Assembly: GCF_005780185.1 (NCBI RefSeq)
Contig: NZ_VBUI01000010.1
Span: 62,001 to 126,000 of the forward strand
Length of the DNA: 64,000 nucleotides
From: Halomonas urmiana
Lineage (GTDB): Bacteria; Pseudomonadota; Gammaproteobacteria; Pseudomonadales; Halomonadaceae
Direction: 5' to 3'
The stretch's first letter is position 1. Every line of letters begins with the position of its first letter. Below, piece after piece: positions 28,035-36,365 of this stretch. Below the pieces are notes generated by a model that was given only the letters and a program-made list of their open reading frames with translations, was not told the DNA's origin and ran no database searches. Made by a program: the position numbers and the translations under genes.

Positions 28035-29321
28035 TTAGCCCTTGGCGAGGCGGAGCTGCGGCGCGGTGTTGCCCAGGTTCTCCAGCATGCGCTCGCTGTA
28101 CCAGTCGATGAAGTCGATCACCCCGAACTCGTAGGTCTCGGAGTAGGGGCCCGGCTGGTAGGCCTTGGAGTTGATGCCGCGCTGGTTCTCTTCGGCCAGG
28201 CGCCGGTCCTGGTCATTGGTGGCGTCCCATACCTTGCGCATCTGCTCGGGGACGTAGTCGACCTCTTCCATGGCGTCCTTGTGGACTAGCCACTTGGTGG
28301 TCACCACGGTCTGCTGGGGGCCGAGGGGCATGACCCGGAACACGACGGCATGGTCGCCCATGAAGTGGTTCCAGGAGTTGGGCAGGTGCAGGATGCGTAG
28401 CGAGCCCAGGTCGGCGCTCTGCAGGTTGCCCATCAGTTTCTGGCAGGCCTGCTTGCCGTCCATGGTCATCGACACCGCGCCGTCCAGCAGCGGGGTGCGG
28501 GTCAGGCGGTTGCGACGCTCGAGGCGCGTGAGCGTGAAGGGTACGCCCTGGGCTTCCCAGTCGGCCTGCTTGCGCGCGACCAGGGCCTTGTAGGCGGGGG
28601 TGGCGCGGGGGTCGTCGGTGTCGTCGAACTCCTGCAGGGAGTTGAGCAGTTCCGGGTGGGCGCCGTTGCAGTGGTAGCACTCGCGGTTGTTCTCCAGCAC
28701 CAGCTTCCAGTTGGCCTGCTCGACGATGCTGGATTCCACGGCGACCTTGAGGTTCGCCATGTCGTAGGGTGCCAGGTAGTGATCCAGCGCCTCGAGGAAG
28801 CCGTCGATTTCCGGGGCCTCGTCGGCCAGGCTGACGAAGATGAAGCCGCCGCCGGTGCGCACGTGAACCGGCTTGAGGCCGTGGGCGGAGAGATCGAACT
28901 CCTTACCCATATCGCTGCCGGCGAACAGCAGGCGGCCGTCCAGCTCGTAGGTCCACTGGTGATAGGGACAGACCAGCTTGGCCACCTTGCCCTTGTCGGT
29001 GACGCACAGCCGTGAACCACGGTGCCGGCAGACGTTGTGGAAAGCGTGCACATCACCATCGTTGCCGCGGACGATCACCACCGGGTTGTCGCCCACCTCG
29101 AGGGTGATGAAGTTGCCCTTGGCGGGGATCTCGCAGGTCATGCCGGCGAACAGCCACTCCTTCTCGAAGATCTCCTGCATTTCCAGGCGGAACAGCCGCT
29201 CGTCATTGTAGAACGGTTGGGGTAGCGAGAAATGGCGACGGCGCTGCTGCAGCATCTCCACGGTGGCCTCGCGGGCCGGGGTCAGGGGATCATCCAGACG
29301 AGCGGAAGACAGCGGATCCAT
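28035..29321 (-). CDS. gbcA: Glycine betaine monooxygenase, oxygenase subunit GbcA
   Basis: A 428-residue Rieske non-heme iron oxygenase that demethylates glycine betaine to dimethylglycine with release of formaldehyde. The Rieske ligands are in NVCRHRGSRLCV and LVCPYHQWTYELDG. The mononuclear iron region has ENNRECYHCNGAHPELLNSL (His ligands) and, later, the family-typical EENQRGINSKAYQPGPYSE. GAGGAAG before the ATG at 29319-29321 fixes the start. The frame is open for 93 codons further upstream, but that stretch is not conserved-looking. It is divergent from its reductase gbcB across a 321-bp regulatory gap. Confidence 0.95.
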   Translation of the reverse strand: MDPLSSARLDDPLTPAREATVEMLQQRRRHFSLPQPFYNDERLFRLEMQEIFEKEWLFAGMTCEIPAKGNFITLEVGDNPVVIVRGNDGDVHAFHNVCRHRGSRLCVTDKGKVAKLVCPYHQWTYELDGRLLFAGSDMGKEFDLSAHGLKPVHVRTGGGFIFVSLADEAPEIDGFLEALDHYLAPYDMANLKVAVESSIVEQANWKLVLENNRECYHCNGAHPELLNSLQEFDDTDDPRATPAYKALVARKQADWEAQGVPFTLTRLERRNRLTRTPLLDGAVSMTMDGKQACQKLMGNLQSADLGSLRILHLPNSWNHFMGDHAVVFRVMPLGPQQTVVTTKWLVHKDAMEEVDYVPEQMRKVWDATNDQDRRLAEENQRGINSKAYQPGPYSETYEFGVIDFIDWYSERMLENLGNTAPQLRLAKG

Positions 29322-29642
29322 GAAGGCACTTCCTCTTGCAGGGCCGCAGCGGCGGCGTTGGAATTGTTCGATACTGCCGAGTGTGGGACCGCCCAGCGGG
29401 TGAGCCGTGGCGGGTTGCGGCGAGTGTGTAACAGCGCCCTCTGGAACAGTTGTCTGCTGGCGACGCGGTTTGATACAGAAGCGACGAGGGGGGCAACAAA
29501 AAGTGTCGGGGCTGGACCTGATGGATATGCCCATGTCGTAGACAGACAAGTGGCAGGCGGCGGGGGTGCGCAGAATTCGTTCAACGGCAGGCGGTGGCAC
29601 CGCGGTCGGAGACCTTCATGCTGCAGCCCAGGCGACAAGAAC
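29322..29642. promoter_or_regulatory. Divergent gbcA/gbcB control region
   Basis: The 321-bp gap holds both promoters of the betaine monooxygenase pair. Pseudomonas gbc promoters are bound by GbdR, so a GbdR site is expected here. I can point to GACAGACAAGTGGCAG (about 29540-29555) as a TGTC/GACA-rich stretch but cannot define the site. No further gene is seen in the gap. Confidence 0.5.
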
Positions 29643-30749
29643 ATGACAATGAGCTTCCTGAACCCCGTTACTACCCAGACCTGGACCAACGGTCGTCACC
29701 TGGTGCGTTGCGTCAAGGTGATCCTGGAGACCCCGGATACCCGTACCTTCTGCTTCATGGCCGAGCAGCCGGTCATGTTCTTCTTCAAGCCGGGACAGTT
29801 CGTGACCCTGGAGCTGGAGATCGACGGCCAGCAGGTCATGCGCTCCTACACCATCTCCAGTTCACCGTCGGTACCCTACAGTTTCTCGATCACCGTCAAG
29901 CGCATGCCGGGCGGCCAGGTCTCCAACTGGCTGCATGACAACCTCAAGGTCAACGACGAACTGGCGGTGCACGGCCCGGTGGGCAACTTCAACGTCATGG
30001 ACTATCCCGCCGACAAGCTGCTGATGCTATCCGGCGGCGTCGGCATCACGCCGCTGATGTCGATGGTGCGCTGGCTGTTCGACACCAACGCGGCCGTGGA
30101 CGTGGAGTTCGTACACAGTACCCGCACGCCCCGGGACGTGATCTTCCACCGTGAACTGGACCACATCTTCTCGCGGATTCCCGAGTTCAAGCTGCATATC
30201 GTCTGCGAGCGCAGCGACGAGCTGGGGGAGGCCTGGTCGGGCTTCCGAGGCTACCTCAGCCAGGCGATGCTGGAGCTCATGGCGCCGGACTTCATGAATC
30301 GTGAGATCTTCTGCTGTGGTCCGACGCCCTACATGAACGCGGTGAAGCACCTGCTCAAGGAAAATGGCTTCGACATGAGCCACTACCACGAGGAGTCCTT
30401 CGGTGCCACGCCGCTGGACGTCCAGGAGGAGGTGCTCGAGAACGCCGAGCAGGCGGAGGCCGAGGCCGAGGAGGTCGACGCCGCCGACCTGATCAGCGTC
30501 GAGTTCAGCGCTACCGGCAAGAGCGTGCGCATCCAGCCCGACGAGACGGTGCACACCGCCGCCGCCAAGCTGGGGCTGCACATTCCCAAGGCCTGCGGCA
30601 TGGGCATCTGCGGCACCTGCCGGGTGCAACTGACCTCCGGCGAGGTGGAGATGGACCACAATGGGGGCATCACCGACGAGGACGTCGCCGAGGGCTACAT
30701 CCTCTCCTGCTGCAGCAAGCCCAAGGGTGACGTGGTGGTGGATTACTGA
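29643..30749 (+). CDS. gbcB: Glycine betaine monooxygenase, reductase subunit GbcB
   Basis: A 368-residue ferredoxin-NAD(P)H reductase fused to a plant-type ferredoxin. FAD motif: QVMRSYTISSSPS. NAD-binding: LSGGVGITPLMSMVRWL and FCCGPTPYMNAVKHLL. An acidic Glu/Ala linker (about residues 258-280) joins the C-terminal [2Fe-2S] domain with KACGMGICGTCRVQLTSGEV and a final CysCys (LSCCSKPKGD). It supplies electrons from NADH to GbcA. The ATG at 29643 is chosen by homology; its ribosome-binding site is weak, and ATG 29649 is possible. Confidence 0.95.
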   Translation: MTMSFLNPVTTQTWTNGRHLVRCVKVILETPDTRTFCFMAEQPVMFFFKPGQFVTLELEIDGQQVMRSYTISSSPSVPYSFSITVKRMPGGQVSNWLHDNLKVNDELAVHGPVGNFNVMDYPADKLLMLSGGVGITPLMSMVRWLFDTNAAVDVEFVHSTRTPRDVIFHRELDHIFSRIPEFKLHIVCERSDELGEAWSGFRGYLSQAMLELMAPDFMNREIFCCGPTPYMNAVKHLLKENGFDMSHYHEESFGATPLDVQEEVLENAEQAEAEAEEVDAADLISVEFSATGKSVRIQPDETVHTAAAKLGLHIPKACGMGICGTCRVQLTSGEVEMDHNGGITDEDVAEGYILSCCSKPKGDVVVDY

Positions 30750-30781
30750 TCATGCCGGCCGGCCGCGAGGGGGGCGTTCCC

Positions 30782-31681
30782 CTAGCGGCGTCCCTGCACC
30801 ACCAGCACCACTCCGGCGATGGCAATGGCCATGCCGGCAAGTGACAGCGGCGGCAGGCGCTCGTCGAACAGCCACCATGCCTCCAGGGCGGTCACCGGCG
30901 GCACCAGGTAGAACAGGCTCGCCACCCGCGAGGCCTCCCCGCGCCGGATCAGCGCCATCAGCAGCAGGATGGCGCTGATCGACAGCACCAGCACCAGCCA
31001 GCCCAGGGTCAGGATGAAGGTCGGGGTCCACTCGATCTCCCGCGTCTCGAACAGCCACGCGCCGAGTCCCACCAGCGCGCCGGTGGCGAGGTACTGCACC
31101 ACGGTGCCGGAGAGCAGCGGCATGCCGGTGCAGAAACGCTTCTGGTAGAGCGTGCCCAATGAAATGCCCGCCAGCGCCACCAAGACGCTTGCCAGGGCGC
31201 CGATGCCGAAGCCCTGGAACAGCGTCTCGCCCGGATCGAGCTTGCCGCCCAGCACCAGGGCGATACCAGCCAGGCCCAGCACCAGCCCCAGCCACTGTAC
31301 CTTGCCCAGTCGCTCGTTCAGCAGCGGCCCGGCGAGGGCGGCGGTCAGCAGCGGCTGGAGTCCCACCAGCAGGGCGGTCAGGCCCGCCGGCATGCCCTGA
31401 TAGATACCGTAGAAGACGCCCCCCAGGTAGGCGCCGTGGACGAGCAGCCCCGAGACCGCGATGTGGCCCCACAGCCGCGGCCCCCGTGGCCAGTCGGCCC
31501 CCATCAGCAGGATCAGCGGCACCAGCAGCGTCAGGGTCAGCACGCAGCGCACGAACAGGAAGGTGAAAGGCTCGGCATGGGGCAGGCCGAACTTGGCGCC
31601 GATGAAGCCCGTGCTCCATAGCGCCACGAAGAGGATGGGCATGGCAGCCAGCGCTGCCTGACGGTGACGTTCCGAGGTCAT
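30782..31681 (-). CDS. EamA/DMT-superfamily transporter
   Basis: A 299-residue membrane protein with ten hydrophobic segments in two EamA repeats. Landmarks are LFVALWSTGFIGAKFGLPHA at the N-terminus, GLTALLVGLQPLLTAALAGP (end of the first repeat) and FYLVPPVTALEAWWLFDERL in the second. Members export amino acids or other metabolites; the substrate is not inferable. It is convergent with gbcB (32 bp apart) and divergent from the TRAP operon. The shared upstream gap holds two GntR-type palindromes. Upstream in-frame codons exist, but MTSERHRQAA is the natural start. Confidence 0.9.
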   Translation of the reverse strand: MTSERHRQAALAAMPILFVALWSTGFIGAKFGLPHAEPFTFLFVRCVLTLTLLVPLILLMGADWPRGPRLWGHIAVSGLLVHGAYLGGVFYGIYQGMPAGLTALLVGLQPLLTAALAGPLLNERLGKVQWLGLVLGLAGIALVLGGKLDPGETLFQGFGIGALASVLVALAGISLGTLYQKRFCTGMPLLSGTVVQYLATGALVGLGAWLFETREIEWTPTFILTLGWLVLVLSISAILLLMALIRRGEASRVASLFYLVPPVTALEAWWLFDERLPPLSLAGMAIAIAGVVLVVQGRR

Positions 31682-31803
31682 GAAAGATCGTCCGGAGGTG
31701 GGGGTGAGAGGGTGGGCGAGAACGAGCATCATCCCGGGCGAGGGAGCGTGACGCCAATCGCGGGGCTCGTGCTTTGGTCGTAGGCGGTGCGCCGTTGGAA
31801 AAT

Positions 31804-31869
31804 TGGTCAGACCAGAGTTTTGCCTGTACTGGCAGACAATTGTCTCGTCTTGCTCGCTGGTCTGACCAG
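31804..31869. promoter_or_regulatory. Two TGGTCnGACCA operators between the EamA and TRAP genes
   Basis: TGGTCAGACCA (31804-31814) and CTGGTCTGACCAG (31857-31869) are two copies of the same palindrome, 54 bp centre to centre. Between them is a perfect 12-bp palindrome, AGACAATTGTCT (31834-31845). TGGTCnGACCA is the classic form of FadR-subfamily GntR operators (PdhR/LldR-like). No GntR gene is in the window, so the regulator is elsewhere. The sites could serve the EamA gene, the TRAP operon or both. The rest of 31682-32148 shows no gene. Confidence 0.75.
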
Positions 31870-32148
31870 TAAAGTCGGCCGGTTTGCGTTGAAACGCCTT
31901 GTTGGACTCGCGCACCCTTTTCGCTAGGTTTGGCTGTGGAAGGTGTTTCCATATCAGCGTCTTCTTCTTAAGCTGGATGATCAAGATCCACGCTCAAGGT
32001 CTATGCTCAAGGTCCACCGGGATGGTGAGGCCGGTCTGCGGGTCGATCGTCAGATCATCGGCAGTCCCCGAAGGCCCAGGGACGACAACAACAAGATCCG
32101 GCCGACGCTTGCATGTGCGAGCGGGCCACCCAATCAGGAGTCCATGCC

Positions 32149-33312
32149 ATGCAGGACGACAAGCAGCCGTCATATACCTCTTCCGTCGACAGCGAAGGCG
32201 TCAAGGACGCGTTCAAGACCCCCAATCGCCGTAACTTCCTGAAGGCCGCGGCCGTCGGTTCTGCCGCGGCCGTGGCGGCCCCCTGGATCGGCAACGTCCA
32301 GGCCCAGGAGGGCATCCGTATCCGCATGCAGTCCTCCTGGCAGCCGGGCACCACTGGCTATAAGATCTTCGAGGAGTGGGCCGCCGGTGTCGCCGAAGCG
32401 ACGGGGGGCGAGGTACGCATCGAGCCCTTCCCGGCCGGCGCCGTGGCCGGGGCCTTCGAAGTCGCCGATGCCGTGCGTAACGGCGTCCTCGACGGCCAGA
32501 ACTGGTTTACCGTCTACTGGCCCGGCAAGATGCCGGCCGGCGTATTTCTGACGGCCTATCCGATGGGTCTCTCCGTGCCCCACCAGTGGGACATGATGTT
32601 CGGCGCTTATGGGGGCTTCGGCATCGCCAAGGACCTCTATCGCAAGCAGGGCCAGGAGCTGCTCGGTTACGTCCACCACGACATGAACCTGATCCACTCC
32701 AAGAAGCCGCTGCGCAGTTTCGACGACTTCAAGGGGATCAAGCTTCGCATGCCGGGCGGGATCGTCGCCGAGACCTTCGCCTCCATCGGTGCCCAGACCA
32801 CCCTGCTGCCGGGGTCCGAGGTCTATCCAGCACTGGAGAAGGGCACCATCGATGCCGCCGATTACGTCGGCGCCGCAGTCAACTTCGAGCTGGGCTTCTG
32901 GCAGGTCGCCGACTATATCATCATGGGGCCGCCTTCCACGCCTTGCCTGCACCAGGCCGTCGACCTCATGGACATCTCCGTCAACCGCCGCATCTTCGAG
33001 CGCATGTCCCCGCAGACCCAGGACCTGATGCATGACCTGGTGGCCGCCTATTCCCGCGAGCACTACGCGGCGATCCAGAAGGCCAACGCCGAGGCTTGGC
33101 CGAAGTATCGCGAGAAGGGCGTGGAGATCATCCACCTCACCGAGGAAGACGGCAACCGCTTCCGCGAGGCCGCCATCCCACTGTGGTTCAAGTGGGCCAA
33201 CAAGGACCCGGATGCCGCGCGTCTCTTCAAGGCGCACCTCGATACCATGATGGACCCGGCGGTGGCGCTGCTCACCGAGGAGGACGTCAAGGGTTACGAA
33301 CTCAACGTCTGA
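32149..33312 (+). CDS. dctP: TRAP transporter solute-binding protein (DctP family)
   Basis: A 387-residue periplasmic receptor with a twin-arginine signal (NRRNFLKAAAVGSAAAVAAP, cleavage near NVQAQE). The mature part shows the DctP signature GIKLRMPGGIVAETFASIGA, EVYPALEKGTIDAADYVGA and the C-terminal substrate-anchoring helix region. The long form with Tat signal resembles members for 2-oxo acids/mannitol-type ligands; the ligand is not certain. GGAG precedes ATG 32149. It is separated from the membrane subunit gene by a long hairpin. Confidence 0.9.
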   Translation: MQDDKQPSYTSSVDSEGVKDAFKTPNRRNFLKAAAVGSAAAVAAPWIGNVQAQEGIRIRMQSSWQPGTTGYKIFEEWAAGVAEATGGEVRIEPFPAGAVAGAFEVADAVRNGVLDGQNWFTVYWPGKMPAGVFLTAYPMGLSVPHQWDMMFGAYGGFGIAKDLYRKQGQELLGYVHHDMNLIHSKKPLRSFDDFKGIKLRMPGGIVAETFASIGAQTTLLPGSEVYPALEKGTIDAADYVGAAVNFELGFWQVADYIIMGPPSTPCLHQAVDLMDISVNRRIFERMSPQTQDLMHDLVAAYSREHYAAIQKANAEAWPKYREKGVEIIHLTEEDGNRFREAAIPLWFKWANKDPDAARLFKAHLDTMMDPAVALLTEEDVKGYELNV

Positions 33313-33329
33313 TCCACCTGCACGACCAG

Positions 33330-33365
33330 ACCGGGTGTTGTGGGCCATGGGCCGCAGCACCCGGT
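33330..33365 (+). promoter_or_regulatory. Intercistronic hairpin between TRAP receptor and membrane subunit
   Basis: ACCGGGTG and CACCCGGT form a perfect outer stem that can extend through TTGTGG/CCGCAG inside. It has no strong T-run. It would protect or partly terminate the dctP message, a usual way to make more receptor than membrane subunit. Confidence 0.65.
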
Positions 33366-33457
33366 TTGGGTAAGACAACCACTACTTATCCCGCATCCCG
33401 TCGACTCGATGATCCGTTGCCATCGCCGGGAAGTGATGGCGTCGCGGAGGAGTGTCC

Positions 33458-35656
33458 ATGAATCTTGATATTGAATTCGTTCTTCCGCACTGGCTCTATT
33501 GGTCGGTGCTGCTGCTGTTACCGCTAGTGGTGATGTTCTTCGTCGATCGAAGCTTTCGGCGGGGCGGCACCATCTCCGGGGGCGACACCGCCGAGGTACC
33601 GGCCGGCCAGGAAGTCGAGGTCGCCTATCAGCCACCCGGTAATCTGTTCACTAATGTCGTCGACCGCATTTCCGGGTTTTCAGGCCGTTACGTGGCTTAC
33701 TGGGCGCTGATCGCCCCCTTCATCTTCACCTACGAAGTGCTGGTGCGCTATGCCTTCAATTCGCCGACCAACTGGGCTCATGAGTCGATGACCCTGATGT
33801 TCGGCATGCAGTATCTGGTGGCCGGGGCCTATGCCCTGCGCGAGGGTGGACACGTGCGTGTCGATATCCTCTACCAGCGTGCCAAACCCCTTAACAGGGC
33901 GGCGCTGGATCTGTTGACCTCGATCTTCTTCTTCATCTTCACCCTCGCCCTGCTAACGACCGGCTGGAAGTTCTTCTCTCAGTCGGTGAGCGATGCCTAC
34001 TTCTTCGGTACCAGCTACGCCAACGAGACTTCCTTTACCGAGTGGGCGATTCAGTTCTACCCGGTCAAGTTCATGCTCTTCTTCGGTGCCTTGCTGCTGC
34101 TGCTCCAGGGTTTCGGGCAGCTGCTCCGTGACTTCCAGTCCTTCCGTTATCACTGGCGCCTGCATGATGGCAGCCGGACCTTTGCCCGTGTGCTGTTGAT
34201 CATGGCCGTCCTGGTGGCGGGCTGGACGCTCTTCGAGATGGTCAACGTCGCGGTGACTGACTACGAGAGTCTGGCGGGTAGCATCGAGAACAGACTTAGC
34301 TCCGTCGGCATCGGAACCCTCACGCTGGTGATGTTCGGCTCGCTGATGGTGGTGCTGGTGGCGGGTCTGCCGCTGGCCTTCGTCACCGGTGGCCTGGGGG
34401 TGGTCTTCCTCTATACAGTCGGCGACCAGGCCATGCTCAACCTGATGCCCTCGCGCATCTTCCCGATGATGACCAATTATCAGCTCTCGGCCATCCCGCT
34501 GTTCATTTTCATGGCCTCGGTGCTGGAGAAGGCGGGGATCATCGAAGAGCTGTTCGATGTCGTCTACAAGTGGATGGGCGGCCTCAAGGCGGGTCTGGCC
34601 ATCGCCACCATCATTGCCTCCACGCTGTTGGCCGCCATGGTCGGCGTTATCGGGGCCGCGGTGGTGACCATGGGGCTGATTGCCCTGCCGGCGATGCTCA
34701 AGCGCCACTACGACCCGGAGATCGCCATCGGCTCGATCATGGCCGGCGGGACCCTGGGTATACTGATACCACCCTCGATCCTGGCCATCATCTACGGCGT
34801 GATCGCCCAGCAGTCGGTGGGCGAGCTCTACCTGGGCTCGCTGATCCCCGGTCTGCTGCTGGCCTTCATGTACGGTTTCTACTGCTGGATGCGCGGCACC
34901 CTGAACATCAATCTGGCGCCGCCGATGCCGGTCGAGGATCGGGTCGACATGAAGGAGAAGCTGCGCCTGCTGCGCAACATGCTGGCGCCGATCATCCTGG
35001 TGATGCTGGTGCTCGGCGTCATCTTCACCGGTATCGCCACCCCGGTGGAGGCTGCCGGGATCGGCACCTTCGGCGCCCTGGTGGTAGCCGCCATGCACAA
35101 GCGCCTGACCTGGCCCAACCTGCATGCCGCCTGCATGAGTACCCTGGTGGCCTCGGCGATGGTGATGTGGATCATCTTCGGCGCCAGCATCTTCGTCGGC
35201 TTCTATATCCTGCAGGGCGGTCAGACCTTTGTGCAGGAACTGATCTCCGGCGCGGGCCTCGGCCCCTATGCGGTGTTACTGCTGATGATGGTGCTGCTGG
35301 TGGCCCTGGGGATGTTCCTCGACTGGGTGGGGATCCTGCTACTGGCGGTACCGATCTTCGTGCCGCTGATCCAGGGGCTTACCTTCGACGGCCTGTTCGG
35401 CCTGCCCGGCGTCGATCCCACCGATGTCTCGCTGTGGTTCGGCGTCATCTACCTGGTCAACATGCAGATGTCCTTCCTCAGCCCGCCATTTGGCTATGCG
35501 CTGTTCTATATCAAGGGAGTCTGTCCGCCGCACATTACCATGGCTCAGATCTTCCGCTCCTCCTTCCCCTTCCTGGGCATCCAGGCGTTGGGGCTGCTGC
35601 TGGTCATCCTGTTCCCGGTGCTGGTCACCTGGCTGCCCAACCTGGCCTATGGCTAG
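33458..35656 (+). CDS. dctM: TRAP transporter fused small and large membrane subunits (DctQ-DctM)
   Basis: A 732-residue membrane protein. The first roughly 240 residues are DctQ-like (FIFTYEVLVRYAFNSPTNWAHESM, four hydrophobic segments plus an extra N-terminal one). The remainder is DctM-like with about 12 to 13 segments (GTLTLVMFGSLMVVLVAGLP, AMVGVIGAAVVTMGLIALPA, AGGTLGILIPPSILAIIYG and FLDWVGILLLAVPIFVPLI). The fused form is known in mannitol/2-oxo acid-type TRAP systems. GGAGGAG five bases before ATG 33458 fixes the start. It works with the preceding DctP, driven by a sodium or proton gradient. Confidence 0.92.
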   Translation: MNLDIEFVLPHWLYWSVLLLLPLVVMFFVDRSFRRGGTISGGDTAEVPAGQEVEVAYQPPGNLFTNVVDRISGFSGRYVAYWALIAPFIFTYEVLVRYAFNSPTNWAHESMTLMFGMQYLVAGAYALREGGHVRVDILYQRAKPLNRAALDLLTSIFFFIFTLALLTTGWKFFSQSVSDAYFFGTSYANETSFTEWAIQFYPVKFMLFFGALLLLLQGFGQLLRDFQSFRYHWRLHDGSRTFARVLLIMAVLVAGWTLFEMVNVAVTDYESLAGSIENRLSSVGIGTLTLVMFGSLMVVLVAGLPLAFVTGGLGVVFLYTVGDQAMLNLMPSRIFPMMTNYQLSAIPLFIFMASVLEKAGIIEELFDVVYKWMGGLKAGLAIATIIASTLLAAMVGVIGAAVVTMGLIALPAMLKRHYDPEIAIGSIMAGGTLGILIPPSILAIIYGVIAQQSVGELYLGSLIPGLLLAFMYGFYCWMRGTLNINLAPPMPVEDRVDMKEKLRLLRNMLAPIILVMLVLGVIFTGIATPVEAAGIGTFGALVVAAMHKRLTWPNLHAACMSTLVASAMVMWIIFGASIFVGFYILQGGQTFVQELISGAGLGPYAVLLLMMVLLVALGMFLDWVGILLLAVPIFVPLIQGLTFDGLFGLPGVDPTDVSLWFGVIYLVNMQMSFLSPPFGYALFYIKGVCPPHITMAQIFRSSFPFLGIQALGLLLVILFPVLVTWLPNLAYG

Positions 35657-35681
35657 GAGGCACCAAGGACTGCCACAATGC

Positions 35682-35712
35682 ACGACGCTCTCCTCGGGGA
35701 GCGTCGTCTTTT
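35682..35712 (+). terminator. Rho-independent terminator of the TRAP operon
   Basis: ACGACGCTC and GAGCGTCGT form a perfect 9-bp stem, followed by CTTTT. It lies 26 bp after the DctQM stop. Confidence 0.92.
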
Positions 35713-35795
35713 CAAACCGTTACACGACAAACCTGAACCCTCGTGTCGATCGTTCGTCTGACCGGGGGCACACTCAAGATATTCTGGAGGTATTC

Positions 35796-36209
35796 ATGCA
35801 ACGGATGACCGCACTGTTCTCGGCTGCGCTGCTCTCGCTCGGCCTCGTCGCCACCCAGGCACAGGCCCAGCAGGACACCGCCGAGAACAGCGCCGACCAG
35901 CCGCAGGCCACCGCGCCGGCTCAGGACTTCTCCGACGCCCAGCTCCAGCAGTTCGCCGATGCCTCCAAGGAGATCGCCGTGATCTCTCAGGAGTACACCA
36001 AGCAGCTGCAGTCGGCGGAAGGTGACGAGGCCCAGCAGGCGGTCCGCAAGGAAGCCAACGACGAGATGGTTCAGGCCGTCCAGGACAGCGGCCTTGAGGT
36101 GAATACCTTCAATGCGATCGGTCAGGCGATTCAGCAGAATCCCGAGCTGATGCAGCGCGTACAGGAAATGGCCAAGGCCGGCGCTGCCGAAGCCGACCAG
36201 GCCTCATAA
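35796..36209 (+). CDS. DUF4168 secreted protein
   Basis: A 137-residue exported protein. A Sec signal, MTALFSAALLSLGLVATQAQ, is cleaved near AQAQ. The mature part is a Gln/Glu/Ala-rich helical DUF4168 domain: DFSDAQLQQFADASKEIAVI and TFNAIGQAIQQNPELMQRVQ. GGAGG at 35786 serves the ATG. It stands alone between two terminators. The function of the family is unknown; it is often seen near envelope or biofilm genes. Confidence 0.85.
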   Translation: MQRMTALFSAALLSLGLVATQAQAQQDTAENSADQPQATAPAQDFSDAQLQQFADASKEIAVISQEYTKQLQSAEGDEAQQAVRKEANDEMVQAVQDSGLEVNTFNAIGQAIQQNPELMQRVQEMAKAGAAEADQAS

Positions 36210-36260
36210 CACGCGCCTTGCGATCGTGGCCGCTGCTTCGGCCGCGATAGCCTCGACCTA

Positions 36261-36289
36261 GGGCCGCCCCGTGCATCACGGGGCGGCCC
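36261..36289 (+). terminator. Perfect 13-bp hairpin after the DUF4168 gene
   Basis: GGGCCGCCCCGTG and CACGGGGCGGCCC pair around CAT. Only a short pyrimidine run (TCCTCGTT) follows, so it is a moderate terminator. Confidence 0.75.
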
Positions 36290-36365
36290 TCCTCGTTGCG
36301 GGTGCGGCGGCTTTACAGCGTCGCCGGGCCATTCCAGACTGGTAACCTCCCCACCGCTCGGAGTC

